From contig JAMONG010000141.1 in NCBI GenBank assembly GCA_027066595.1, positions 1 through 10,780 on the forward strand: 10,780 nt of DNA, read 5' to 3'. Below, one piece after another: positions 1-7,402 of the stretch (position 1 is its first letter; each line of letters opens with the position of its first letter). Source of the DNA: Sulfurovum sp. (GTDB lineage Bacteria > Campylobacterota > Campylobacteria > Campylobacterales > Sulfurovaceae). Below the pieces are notes generated by a model. That model was given only the letters and a program-made list of their open reading frames with translations. It searched no databases and was not told the DNA's origin. The position numbers and the translations under genes were made by a program.

Positions 1-1492
1 TGAACCAAAAGATAAACTCATTGCAGATATTATTCCTTTAGCAGATGTTGCTATTACACGTTCTTCTACAGATGTGGATGATGCATTTTTAGCATCTGCA
101 AAAAATATCACAGCAGTAGTACGTGCAGGTGTTGGTGTGGATAATGTAGATATTCCTGGTTCATCTAAACAAGGTATCGTGATTATGAATGTACCAACTG
201 CCAATACTATTGCTGCAGTTGAACTTACAATGACGCATATGCTTTCATGTGTACGTTCATTTCCTTATGCACATAATAACCTCAAAATTGACCGTGTATG
301 GAGAAGACAAGATTGGTATGGTACAGAACTTAAAGATAAGAAACTAGGAATCATAGGTTTTGGTAACATCGGTTCTCGTGTAGGTAAAAGAGCTAAAGCA
401 TTTGAAATGGATGTTTTAGCATATGACCCCTATATAGATGCTTCAAAAGCTACGGATCTTGACATTGGGTATACGAAAAACTTTGAAGATATTTTAGCTT
501 GTGATATCATTACTATTCATACACCTAAAAACTCTGAGACAGTGGGTATGATAGACAAAGCAGAAATCGCTAAAATGAAAGATGGCGTGATACTTATCAA
601 CTGTGCAAGAGGTGGGCTTTTTAATGAAGAGGCACTACTAGAGGGACTTACCAATGGTAAGATAGCCATGGCGGGGATTGATGTATTTAATAAAGAGCCT
701 GCAACGGATCACCCTTTACTAGATCTTGACAATGTAACTGTAACGCCTCACCTTGGGGCTAACACGAAAGAGTCACAAAAAAACATTGCTATTCAAGCAG
801 CAGAAAATGCCATAGCAGCAGCAAAAGGAATCTCTTATCCTAATGCACTGAATTTACCCATCAAAGAAAATGAACTTCCTGATTTTGTAAGACCATACCT
901 TGAACTTATTCAAAAAATAGGTCACCTTTCTGCACAAGTAACGAAGTCAGCGGTAAAATCTATCAAAGTGATGGCTACGGGTCCTGTGGCTGATCACATT
1001 GAGTCTATGGGAACATTTGCGACAGTTGGTGTACTTACAGAGTCTCTTGGTGATCAAGTAAACTATGTGAATGCTGAATTTGTAGCAGCTGAACGTGGTA
1101 TAGAGATAAGCAAAGAAGTGAAACCAAATAACTCTGGATTTACTAACAAAGTAGGTATCAAACTTACAACAGCAGATGGTACAATCTCTATCGCAGGTAC
1201 GGTATTTGATGATACTGTACAGCGTATTATAGAGATAGATGATTATGTACTTGATGTGGAACCAAAAGGTACGATGATATTCTTTAGAAATACAGACACA
1301 CCAGGTGTAATTGGTAGTGTTGGTAAAATAATGGCTGACAATGGTCTTAATATTTCTGACTTTAGATTAGGTCGTGATTCTAAACAGCAAGCATTAGCAG
1401 TTGTTCGTATTGATGGACATGTAACGAAAGAGGTTATTAAAGCATTACAAGCTTTAGAAGCTTGTATTTCTGTCACTTATGCAACATTATAA
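1..1492 (+). CDS. serA: D-3-phosphoglycerate dehydrogenase, 5'-truncated by window edge
   Basis: Catalyses NAD-dependent oxidation of 3-phosphoglycerate to 3-phosphohydroxypyruvate, the first step of serine synthesis, in the cytoplasm. The frame is open from base 2, giving 496 visible residues. The family's long form is about 526-530 residues, so roughly 30 N-terminal residues are missing; the GTG at 74 is an internal valine codon, not a start. Visible parts, numbered from base 2: substrate-binding loop RAGVGVDN; Rossmann motif GFGNIG (from residue 119, bases 356-373); catalytic Arg203 in CARGG (608-610), Glu232 in NKEPA (695-697) and His250 in PHLG (749-751). An intervening regulatory (ASB-type) domain spans about 305-415, and a C-terminal ACT domain about 424-496 contains DTPGVIG. 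The ACT domain implies feedback control by serine (family knowledge). The gene is intact where visible and ends before a separate promoter, so it is probably not part of the efflux operon. Confidence 0.95.
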   Translation, partial: EPKDKLIADIIPLADVAITRSSTDVDDAFLASAKNITAVVRAGVGVDNVDIPGSSKQGIVIMNVPTANTIAAVELTMTHMLSCVRSFPYAHNNLKIDRVWRRQDWYGTELKDKKLGIIGFGNIGSRVGKRAKAFEMDVLAYDPYIDASKATDLDIGYTKNFEDILACDIITIHTPKNSETVGMIDKAEIAKMKDGVILINCARGGLFNEEALLEGLTNGKIAMAGIDVFNKEPATDHPLLDLDNVTVTPHLGANTKESQKNIAIQAAENAIAAAKGISYPNALNLPIKENELPDFVRPYLELIQKIGHLSAQVTKSAVKSIKVMATGPVADHIESMGTFATVGVLTESLGDQVNYVNAEFVAAERGIEISKEVKPNNSGFTNKVGIKLTTADGTISIAGTVFDDTVQRIIEIDDYVLDVEPKGTMIFFRNTDTPGVIGSVGKIMADNGLNISDFRLGRDSKQQALAVVRIDGHVTKEVIKALQALEACISVTYATL

Positions 1493-1503
1493 TTTCATAC
1501 GCT

Positions 1504-1530
1504 CCAAATACAATATGTGTATTTGGGTTT
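1504..1530 (+). terminator. Weak hairpin after serA, possible terminator
   Basis: A perfect 9-bp inverted repeat, CCAAATACA (1504-1512) and TGTATTTGG (1518-1526), has a 5-nt loop and starts 12 nt after the serA stop. The stem is AT-rich and only TTT follows directly; an 8-T run lies further on at about 1551-1558. It could end serA transcription, but weakly. It separates serA from the efflux promoter. Confidence 0.5.
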
Positions 1531-1598
1531 CTACAACACTTTGTCTTCAATTTTTTTTATTATAAATAACTGATTTAATCATAAATATATCTTATGCT

Positions 1599-1607
1599 TG
1601 CTATAAT
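1599..1607 (+). promoter_or_regulatory. Extended -10 promoter of the efflux operon
   Basis: TG-C-TATAAT is a perfect extended -10 box (TG at 1599-1600, TATAAT at 1602-1607). No TTGACA-like -35 is visible about 17 bp upstream; the region is instead A/T-rich, as in Campylobacterota sigma70 promoters. Predicted transcription start is near 1614, giving a leader of about 47 nt before the outer membrane channel gene. It is the only convincing promoter before 7205, so it probably drives all four efflux genes. Confidence 0.65.
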
Positions 1608-1648
1608 ATCTCTTAAATATAAGCTACATTTATATTAAAATTCTAATT

Positions 1649-1654
1649 TTGGAG
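1649..1654 (+). promoter_or_regulatory. Ribosome binding site that sets the channel gene start
   Basis: TTGGAG lies 6 nt before the ATG at 1661 and only 3 nt before the ATG at 1658. The in-frame TTG at 1649 lies inside the Shine-Dalgarno sequence and is unlikely to be a start. ATG 1661 is therefore preferred, with 1658 as the alternative. Confidence 0.65.
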
Positions 1655-1660
1655 TACATG

Positions 1661-3016
1661 ATGATCATAAAAAAATCACTTATTCTACTTCTATTAAACC
1701 TACCTCTTTTTGCAAGTGTTGAAAATCTACAACTTAGTACCGCACTAGAAATGCTCAAAGAGAAGAATCTTGAGTTAAAGATTTCTAGGTTTAATGAACA
1801 GATGAAAGCTTATGAAGTAAGAGCAGTAGAAGGGCAGAGTTATGGTAAACTTGATTTATCTTTAACAGGTATGCGTTCTAATGATGCAGGCAATGTTTTT
1901 GGTTTTAAACTTCAAAGTAGAGAGGCAACTTTTGGAGATTTTGGTTTTGCTGAGTTTGACCCACAAGACCCCAATATTTTAAGTCTAGATCCACAAGCAC
2001 TTAATTATCCAGGTGCTCGTAACTATTATCAAACAAAAATTTCTTATATGCTTCCACTCTATACAGGTGGAAAACTTACTGAGTATGAACGTATTACGAA
2101 ATCTATGCAACGTATGAGCCAATTTGATACACAAAAATTACTAAATGAAAAAGTGTTCCAAACTAAAAAAGCCTTTTATGATATTTCACTGATACAAAAT
2201 TATATTTATAATCTTTCAAAAATTATAAAAAATATTAAGCACTTGGAAAATATTATTGAAAATATGGAAAAAGAGGGCTATGCAAAAGAGATAGATGCAC
2301 TTGAAGTACAAGCGAGACTTGCTGAAGCTCAGAGCATGTATAACCAAGCCAAACTCAATCGTGATTTAGCCTATCAATTCCTCTCTTTTTTACTGGATAC
2401 TGACGTAACATCCATTATAAAAGTAAATGATATGGCACCGATGCCTAAAGTAAATATGAATGATGTAGAGAGTAATAACTTAGACATCCAAAAAGCGAAA
2501 CTAGGACTTGAAATTACTCAGATGGCTGTGGGTGTTGAAGAAGCTAATTATTTACCAACGGTGGGTGCTTTTGGGGAGTATGCAAGTGCAGATAACACTT
2601 TGTGGAATGAATTTACACAAAAAGATTCTTATACGGTGGGTGTCCAGCTAAAATGGAATGTTTTTAATGGTGGAGTCGATGATGCTAATCTTGAAAAAGC
2701 GAAAGTCAATCACCTAAGAGTGCAAAACCAGGTGGCATTGGCAAAGTCTGGTATTGCACTAAAAGTAAAAAAACTTGAAACTGAAATTTTGAGTAAAAAT
2801 GCAGATGTAAAAAGTTATACAAAACAGCTTCAATTTGCTAAAAAGGTATATGAAAATTATAGTTCCCGTTATAAAGAAGGCATCGTTTCTATTACGGATG
2901 TACTTATAAAACAGTCAAAAGAGTTAGAGATGCTTCTTAAACTTTTAACTGCTAAAAATGAACGTAATACAAAAATATTTGAATTAAATAGTATGATAAA
3001 TATAGGAGAAAAATAA
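1661..3016 (+). CDS. Outer membrane efflux channel, TolC/OEP family
   Basis: Outer membrane and periplasmic tunnel of a tripartite efflux pump. It is 451 residues from ATG 1661, a usual length for the family. The first 18 residues are a signal peptide (MIIKK charge, leucine-rich core, likely cleavage after LFA); no lipobox Cys is present. Two pseudo-repeats of the OEP fold are visible. The first spans about 25-250 and has the strand-like segment YMLPLYTGGKL at 129-139. The second spans about 270-445 and has YLPTVGAFGEY (297-307), LKWNVFNGG (330-338) and RYKEGIVSITDVL (403-415), the typical OEP C-terminal signature. Long helical stretches with heptad-like spacing (about 140-240 and 340-440) fit the periplasmic barrel. 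Its TAA overlaps the adaptor's ATG by one base (TAATG), implying translational coupling. Substrate cannot be read from this protein. Confidence 0.92.
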   Translation: MIIKKSLILLLLNLPLFASVENLQLSTALEMLKEKNLELKISRFNEQMKAYEVRAVEGQSYGKLDLSLTGMRSNDAGNVFGFKLQSREATFGDFGFAEFDPQDPNILSLDPQALNYPGARNYYQTKISYMLPLYTGGKLTEYERITKSMQRMSQFDTQKLLNEKVFQTKKAFYDISLIQNYIYNLSKIIKNIKHLENIIENMEKEGYAKEIDALEVQARLAEAQSMYNQAKLNRDLAYQFLSFLLDTDVTSIIKVNDMAPMPKVNMNDVESNNLDIQKAKLGLEITQMAVGVEEANYLPTVGAFGEYASADNTLWNEFTQKDSYTVGVQLKWNVFNGGVDDANLEKAKVNHLRVQNQVALAKSGIALKVKKLETEILSKNADVKSYTKQLQFAKKVYENYSSRYKEGIVSITDVLIKQSKELEMLLKLLTAKNERNTKIFELNSMINIGEK

Positions 3017-3813
3017 TGCAAACAGTTATAAAACTTATGGTGACGGCATTATTGCTTACATCACTCAATGCCGTAGAGATAAACCTTAGTGGTTCAGTGA
3101 TATCTGATAACCAAAAGATGTTAACTAGTCGATATATGGGATATGTGAAAAACATGGCAGTATCTGAAGGTGACATTGTAAAAAAAGGGCAGCTTATTTA
3201 CGAAATAGACTCAAAAGAGGTAGAGTCAGCTGAACGTCAAGTTGACCTTGCTATTTCTCAGGCAAGATTGGCACTTCAGATGAATAAGAATCAATATAAT
3301 AATGTCTTGATTAACCTTGCACGTCATGAGAGACTTTATAAAAAGAATATGGTCTCTAAATATGAGTTTGAACAGTTACAATTAGCAGCAAAAAACCTTA
3401 AAGATATGGTTGAAATAGCAGAACAACAAGCAAATCAAGCATTGGCAAAAAAAGATGAAGTTTTAAATCAGTATAATTACTTGACGATACTTGCACCAAA
3501 TGATGGTGTAATAGTTGAAAAGCGATTAAATGAAGGGGAGATGGCAATACCTGGTATGCCAGCCGTTGTTTTAACAGATTTAAGTAAGTTAAAAGTAGTT
3601 GCAGAACTTTCTGAAACACAATTAAAGTATATCAATATGGGGAAAGTAGTAGAGATTGAGATTCCTTCTATTGGTTTTGCTACAACAGGTAAGATTACGG
3701 CAATTGTTCCAAACTCAAATCCAATGACACATAAATTTAAGATTATTATGAAAATGGATGATAAAAGCAGTTCAGTCTATCCTGGTATGTATGTCAAAAT
3801 TCTTATTAAGTAG
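3016..3813 (+). CDS. Short periplasmic adaptor (membrane fusion protein) of RND pump
   Basis: Links the inner membrane permease to the outer membrane channel. It is 265 residues, against about 350-400 for typical RND adaptors. A signal peptide spans about 1-19 (cleavage near LNA). The order is: first half of the lipoyl-like domain (about 40-66, with SEGDIVKKGQL), coiled-coil alpha-hairpin (about 70-152), second lipoyl half (about 155-187, with LAPNDGVI), and a beta-barrel (about 190-265) ending YPGMYVKILIK. The hairpin tip carries R103, L107 and S114, which fits the R(x3)L(x6)S motif that contacts TolC-type channels (family knowledge). The protein stops at the end of the barrel, so the membrane-proximal domain is essentially absent. 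The frame is clean and the stop lies 6 nt before the next start, so this looks like a natural compact form, not a broken gene. Confidence 0.9.
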   Translation: MQTVIKLMVTALLLTSLNAVEINLSGSVISDNQKMLTSRYMGYVKNMAVSEGDIVKKGQLIYEIDSKEVESAERQVDLAISQARLALQMNKNQYNNVLINLARHERLYKKNMVSKYEFEQLQLAAKNLKDMVEIAEQQANQALAKKDEVLNQYNYLTILAPNDGVIVEKRLNEGEMAIPGMPAVVLTDLSKLKVVAELSETQLKYINMGKVVEIEIPSIGFATTGKITAIVPNSNPMTHKFKIIMKMDDKSSSVYPGMYVKILIK

Positions 3814-3819
3814 GGTAAT

Positions 3820-5475
3820 ATGGAAAATAATAAAGAGCAAGTAAGTAAAGAGTATAAAATCATTAATGTTGCAGGAACACTTGCAAAGGGATTTTTAAAA
3901 AATCCTCTTACTGCAGTGTTAGGTGCATTTCTATTACTTATGGGGTATTTGGCACTTAACACTATGCCTAGAGAAGAAGATCCGCAGATTGCTATCTCTG
4001 GTGGTGCAGTAGTTGTAGCAATGCCAGGAGCTACACCTAAAGAGATAGAAAATATTATTGTCAAGCCACTTGAGCGTAAACTTCGTGAAGTACATGGTAT
4101 AGAGCATATCTATGGCATGGCGATGGATAATGTAGGTATTGTTAATGTCATGTACTACATTGGAGAAAATAGAGAAGACTCTAACCTAAAGCTTTATGAT
4201 AAAGTGATGCAAAATATGGATTCTATGCCTAAAGGGGTGATGCAACCACTTATTAAACCTTTTGATATCGATATTGATATCCCTATTATTACAGTTGCTT
4301 TTTACCCTAAGGCAGGTAAAAATGTGGGTGATGTGAAACTCTTTGAAATGGTACGTGAGGTACAACAGCATATTAATGCTGTAGAGTATGTGGCTAAAAC
4401 GACACTTAAGGGTGCCCGTAGAGCACAGTATAATATTGAAGTAGATATGGGTAAACTTTCTGCTTACCATCTTTCACTCGGACAAATAATGCAAGCGGTA
4501 CAATCTGTGGCTGTTGATGTACCTGATGTGAAAGGTAAAACAAATGATGGTCGATTAGTTATCTTTGGTGTGAAAAATGCCATAGAGAGTGTAGAAGATG
4601 TCGGTTCCGTGATTGTAGCTCAATACATGGGCTCACCTATTTATCTGCGTGATGTGGCTAGTGTGACACATGGTATTGATATACAAAATTTTCAAACAGC
4701 AAAGATACTTTCAAAATCTGAACACAATTCAACTTTAAGTGATGAAGCCAGTCAAATTACAATGACTGTTGCAAAACTAGCTGGAACCAATGCGGTATTT
4801 GTAGCAGAAGACGTAGTAAAAGTTTTAGAAGAGTATCAACGAGAATTTGATGAACTAGGTATTGGATATTTGATTACGAGAAATTACGGTGAACGTGCAA
4901 ATGAAGCAGTAAATGAACTTATGAGTCACTTAATCATTACCATTGTAATTATTGCCTTGATGCTTGTATTTGCTTTGGGATGGAGAGAATCACTTATCGT
5001 TACTTTCTCTGTGCCTGCTATTTTGGCAGTGACGCTTTTCACGGCTTGGATGACGGGACAAACGATGAATAGGATTACGCTTTTTGCACTTCTACTTTCC
5101 TTGGGGTTATTGGTGGATGCCGCTATTATTGTAATCGAAAATATACATAGGCATCTACATGCACATGGTGTAGAAGATAAAGAGATGGAAGCATTACTTA
5201 TAGAGGCTACCGATGAAATTGGAGCACCTACAAACATCGCGACATTGGCTATTATTTTGACGATGGTACCTATGGCATTTGTTGGGGGTATGATGGGGTC
5301 ATTTATGAAGCCTATCCCCTATAATGTTCCTGTGGCACTTATAGCCTCTTTGTTTGTTGCTTATATATTTACACCGTATTTGAGTTTAAAACTTTTGAAA
5401 AAACCTGAACATGGTGATAATCATCATAAAGAGAGTGAAATGAAAAAAGAAGAGAAAAAAGAAGGATCAAAATAA
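3820..5475 (+). CDS. RND efflux permease, N-terminal half (TM1-6)
   Basis: A 551-residue protein matching the first half of a roughly 1050-residue AcrB/CusA-type permease. TM1 is about 29-48, followed by PREEDPQI at 50-57. The large periplasmic porter/docking region spans about 55-368. TM2 is about 370-387, TM3 391-412, TM4 418-440, TM5 471-493 and TM6 501-526. TM4 has LLVDAA with Asp433 at the proton-relay position; the second Asp of the AcrB pair is Ala434, the pattern I recall from CusA-like pumps. After TM6 comes a charged tail (527-551) rich in His, Lys and Glu, and then a TAA. This is where a normal RND protein has its cytoplasmic linker. AGGG 4 nt before the ATG is a modest ribosome site overlapping the adaptor's stop. 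The protein must work with the next gene product. Substrate (drugs, metals or other) is not determinable. Confidence 0.9.
   Translation: MENNKEQVSKEYKIINVAGTLAKGFLKNPLTAVLGAFLLLMGYLALNTMPREEDPQIAISGGAVVVAMPGATPKEIENIIVKPLERKLREVHGIEHIYGMAMDNVGIVNVMYYIGENREDSNLKLYDKVMQNMDSMPKGVMQPLIKPFDIDIDIPIITVAFYPKAGKNVGDVKLFEMVREVQQHINAVEYVAKTTLKGARRAQYNIEVDMGKLSAYHLSLGQIMQAVQSVAVDVPDVKGKTNDGRLVIFGVKNAIESVEDVGSVIVAQYMGSPIYLRDVASVTHGIDIQNFQTAKILSKSEHNSTLSDEASQITMTVAKLAGTNAVFVAEDVVKVLEEYQREFDELGIGYLITRNYGERANEAVNELMSHLIITIVIIALMLVFALGWRESLIVTFSVPAILAVTLFTAWMTGQTMNRITLFALLLSLGLLVDAAIIVIENIHRHLHAHGVEDKEMEALLIEATDEIGAPTNIATLAIILTMVPMAFVGGMMGSFMKPIPYNVPVALIASLFVAYIFTPYLSLKLLKKPEHGDNHHKESEMKKEEKKEGSK
5462..5466 (+). 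promoter_or_regulatory. Ribosome binding site of the second half-permease
   Basis: AAGGA lies 8 nt before the ATG at 5475, inside the 3' end of the first half-permease gene. A well-spaced Shine-Dalgarno at the split supports independent or coupled initiation of the second half, and argues that this is an established two-gene arrangement, not a recent frameshift. Confidence 0.65.
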
Positions 5476-7205
5476 TGAAAAACCTTGAAAGCTTTATTTA
5501 TAATATCCTTAACAGTAAAATGAAAAAGAAGTTAGTGATTGTCCTCACTGCAGCAGCATTTTTCTTGTCACTTATGATGTTTCCTACAAAGATGGTACTG
5601 GCAAAAATGTTGCCAGGTAAAAGTGCTAATACTTTTTCTATTTACGTTGATACACCCGCGGGTTCATCGATAGACCAAACAAAAAAAGTAAGTGCTTGTG
5701 TCATAGGTTTTTTAAAAAAAGAACAAGAAATAATGAATATTGAGTTGTTTTTAGGACAGGGTATTCCTCTTGATTACGCAGGATTAGTTAAAGGTGCGAG
5801 TATGAAACGTACAGAAAACGTATCTGAAATTTCTGTCAATCTTACAGATAAGCACCATCGTGCAGAGCCATCATTTCTTATGGTACAACGTATGAGACCT
5901 GCTATACAAGAAGCTTGTGTCCCTTTAGTTAGAGGAACCAATATTAAGTTTATAGAACAACCATCAGGTCCTCCAACATTGGCATCTATTGTTGTTGAAG
6001 TGCATGGTGAGAACCTCTCGAAGATAAGAGAACTAGCAGTAGATGTTGCAGATACACTTTCAAATACTGAAGGACTTGTCGATATAGATATTATGGCTGA
6101 TGAGAATTTTGAAAAGTTTGAACTCATACCAGACAAAGAGAAAGTGGCACGTTCAGGACTCTCTGTTAAGCAGGTAAATAATATTTTATACCTTGCTTTT
6201 GAAGGTATGGTGATTGCACATAAAAACTCTAAAAACTCTCCCGATCAAATTAATATGTTTTTAGTGCTTGATAATGACAGTAAAAAGTTGTCAAAATCAA
6301 ATGTAGATTCACTTCAGAGTAAACTTTCCTCTCTTAATCTTATGAATATGAGAGGGATGATGGTACCACTTTCAGAGGTTGTAAATATTAGAAAGGTCAT
6401 GTCTAACTATATGATTATGCATAAAGACCTCTCTCGTATGACCAATGTGATTGCTGAGACAGATATGGTGTCTCAAGTCTACCCACTACTTGAAGCAAGA
6501 GATGTATTACTCGAAAAATTTGAAAAAGATTATATTATTGAAAAAGCAGGTTTCTCTACCTATATGTTTGACTTTACATTGATAGATAGAAAAACACAAG
6601 AAAAATTTCTCATCCGTTGGGATGGTGAGATGAAAGTAACACTCGACACCTTTAGAGATTTGGGTGGAGCATTTATTTCTGCTTTGATTCTTATCTTTTT
6701 ACTGTTAGTGATTTACTATAAGAGTTTTGCTATTTCAGGTATTGTATTGCTTGGTTCTTTCCTCTCTCTTATTGGAGTGATTGTAGGACACTGGGTAGCC
6801 AATTGGTTTACTACAGAAACATTCTTCCTTACTGCTACTTCTCTCATAGGGTTTATTGCACTCATTGGTATTTCCTCGCGTAACTCTTTATTATTGATTG
6901 ACTTTGCTAAGTCGTTGATGGAGTGTGAGGGTATAAAAAAACGTAGAGCCATTGCAGTGGCAGCTGCCACAAGAGCTAAACCTATTGCCCTTACTGCTGT
7001 AGCTATTATCTTAGGTTCTGCCTTACTTGCAGGAGATCCTGTATTTGGTGGGCTTGGTGTAGCACTTATCTCAGGTACTGTAGCAGCAGTCTTCGTATCT
7101 CTTCTGTTTGTTCCTGTACTTATGGATAATGCAAAAGCAATGGATTTTGATAAAAACCCACATTGTGATGTAGAAGATAAAAATAATATTTCCATCACCA
7201 AATAG
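5475..7205 (+). CDS. RND efflux permease, C-terminal half (TM7-12)
   Basis: A 576-residue protein matching the second half of an RND permease. A short amphipathic N-terminus (1-18) resembles the helix before TM7. TM7 is about 19-36, and the periplasmic porter/docking segment spans about 45-390. A WDGEMKVTLDTFRDLG block (382-397) leads into TM8 (396-416), followed by TM9 420-440, TM10 451-477, TM11 502-519 and TM12 526-550. TM10 has GISSRNSLLLIDF: Arg469-Asn470 stands where AcrB has its essential Lys940-Asn941. TM11 keeps a Thr (ALTAVA, residue 507) near the relay position. The gene starts inside the previous stop (TAATG) and is in the -1 frame relative to it. With the upstream half it should rebuild a 12-TM protomer, which trimerises in this family. 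It is the last gene of the operon; a strong hairpin follows 3 nt after the stop. Confidence 0.9.
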   Translation: MKNLESFIYNILNSKMKKKLVIVLTAAAFFLSLMMFPTKMVLAKMLPGKSANTFSIYVDTPAGSSIDQTKKVSACVIGFLKKEQEIMNIELFLGQGIPLDYAGLVKGASMKRTENVSEISVNLTDKHHRAEPSFLMVQRMRPAIQEACVPLVRGTNIKFIEQPSGPPTLASIVVEVHGENLSKIRELAVDVADTLSNTEGLVDIDIMADENFEKFELIPDKEKVARSGLSVKQVNNILYLAFEGMVIAHKNSKNSPDQINMFLVLDNDSKKLSKSNVDSLQSKLSSLNLMNMRGMMVPLSEVVNIRKVMSNYMIMHKDLSRMTNVIAETDMVSQVYPLLEARDVLLEKFEKDYIIEKAGFSTYMFDFTLIDRKTQEKFLIRWDGEMKVTLDTFRDLGGAFISALILIFLLLVIYYKSFAISGIVLLGSFLSLIGVIVGHWVANWFTTETFFLTATSLIGFIALIGISSRNSLLLIDFAKSLMECEGIKKRRAIAVAAATRAKPIALTAVAIILGSALLAGDPVFGGLGVALISGTVAAVFVSLLFVPVLMDNAKAMDFDKNPHCDVEDKNNISITK

Positions 7206-7208
7206 TTA

Positions 7209-7236
7209 ATATATGACGAATTATTTCGTCATATAT
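7209..7236. terminator. Perfect 12-bp hairpin after the efflux operon
   Basis: ATATATGACGAA (7209-7220) and TTCGTCATATAT (7225-7236) pair perfectly around a TTAT loop, 3 nt after the stop of the last efflux gene. The position suggests a terminator or an mRNA 3' stabilising stem. No T-run follows, so it is not a standard intrinsic terminator; a protein-binding dyad is the other possibility. Confidence 0.5.
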
Positions 7237-7318
7237 CTAATCATATAAACCTCAAAAACCTTATAAAGATAGTGATATGATATACTTTTTAAGTATCTAG
7301 AAAATGTCCTAACTAAAA

Positions 7319-7340
7319 AAAGTCAAATAAAAGTCAAATA
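7319..7340. repeat. 11-bp tandem direct repeat upstream of the phosphorelay-like gene
   Basis: AAAGTCAAATA occurs twice in perfect tandem (7319-7329 and 7330-7340). The 11-bp period is about one helical turn, so both copies face the same side of the DNA. The pair ends 13 bp before the TG of the downstream extended -10, covering the -35 region. This is the usual geometry for an activator or repressor that binds direct repeats. The regulator is unknown. Confidence 0.55.
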
Positions 7341-7353
7341 TATCTATATTTTT

Positions 7354-7362
7354 TGATATAAT
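7354..7362 (+). promoter_or_regulatory. Extended -10 promoter of the phosphorelay-like gene
   Basis: TG-A-TATAAT (TG 7354-7355, TATAAT 7357-7362) is a perfect extended -10. The predicted start is near 7369, giving a leader of about 34 nt. No consensus -35 is present; the tandem 11-bp repeat occupies that region. Confidence 0.65.
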
Positions 7363-7390
7363 AAAGAACTTTATATTCAATTTTTATTAA

Positions 7391-7395
7391 AAAGG
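7391..7395 (+). promoter_or_regulatory. Ribosome binding site supporting a GTG start
   Basis: AAAGG lies 7 nt before GTG 7403, good spacing for this start. An ATG at 7401 overlaps it in another frame but is followed at once by TGA (7404-7406), so it cannot start a protein. The next residues after GTG form a membrane-targeting segment, supporting the GTG choice. Confidence 0.6.
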
Positions 7396-7402
7396 TTCAT
7401 AT

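Noticed and set aside
74..76. GTG as the start of serA
   Set aside because: The same frame is open to the left edge and encodes the expected upstream family sequence, so this is an internal Val codon of a truncated gene.
1243..1476. Minus-strand open frame opposite the serA ACT domain
   Set aside because: Lies within a conserved coding domain on the other strand and looks like a shadow frame.
1649..1651. TTG as the start of the outer membrane channel
   Set aside because: It forms part of the Shine-Dalgarno TTGGAG; the ATG at 1661 has better spacing and gives a standard signal peptide.
5774..6136. 120-codon minus-strand open frame opposite the second half-permease
   Set aside because: Ser-rich shadow of a real gene, with no ribosome site or family features seen.
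6716..7201. 161-codon minus-strand open frame opposite the second half-permease
   Set aside because: Antisense to a well-supported RND coding region. Its translation is a low-complexity Ala/Ile/Thr pattern from reversed TM codons, with no recognisable domain.
3820..7205. The split permease as two pseudogene fragments
   Set aside because: Both frames are intact, each begins with a ribosome site and ends cleanly, and the break is at the natural linker with key motifs kept in both halves. A simple recent frameshift is less likely, though not excluded.
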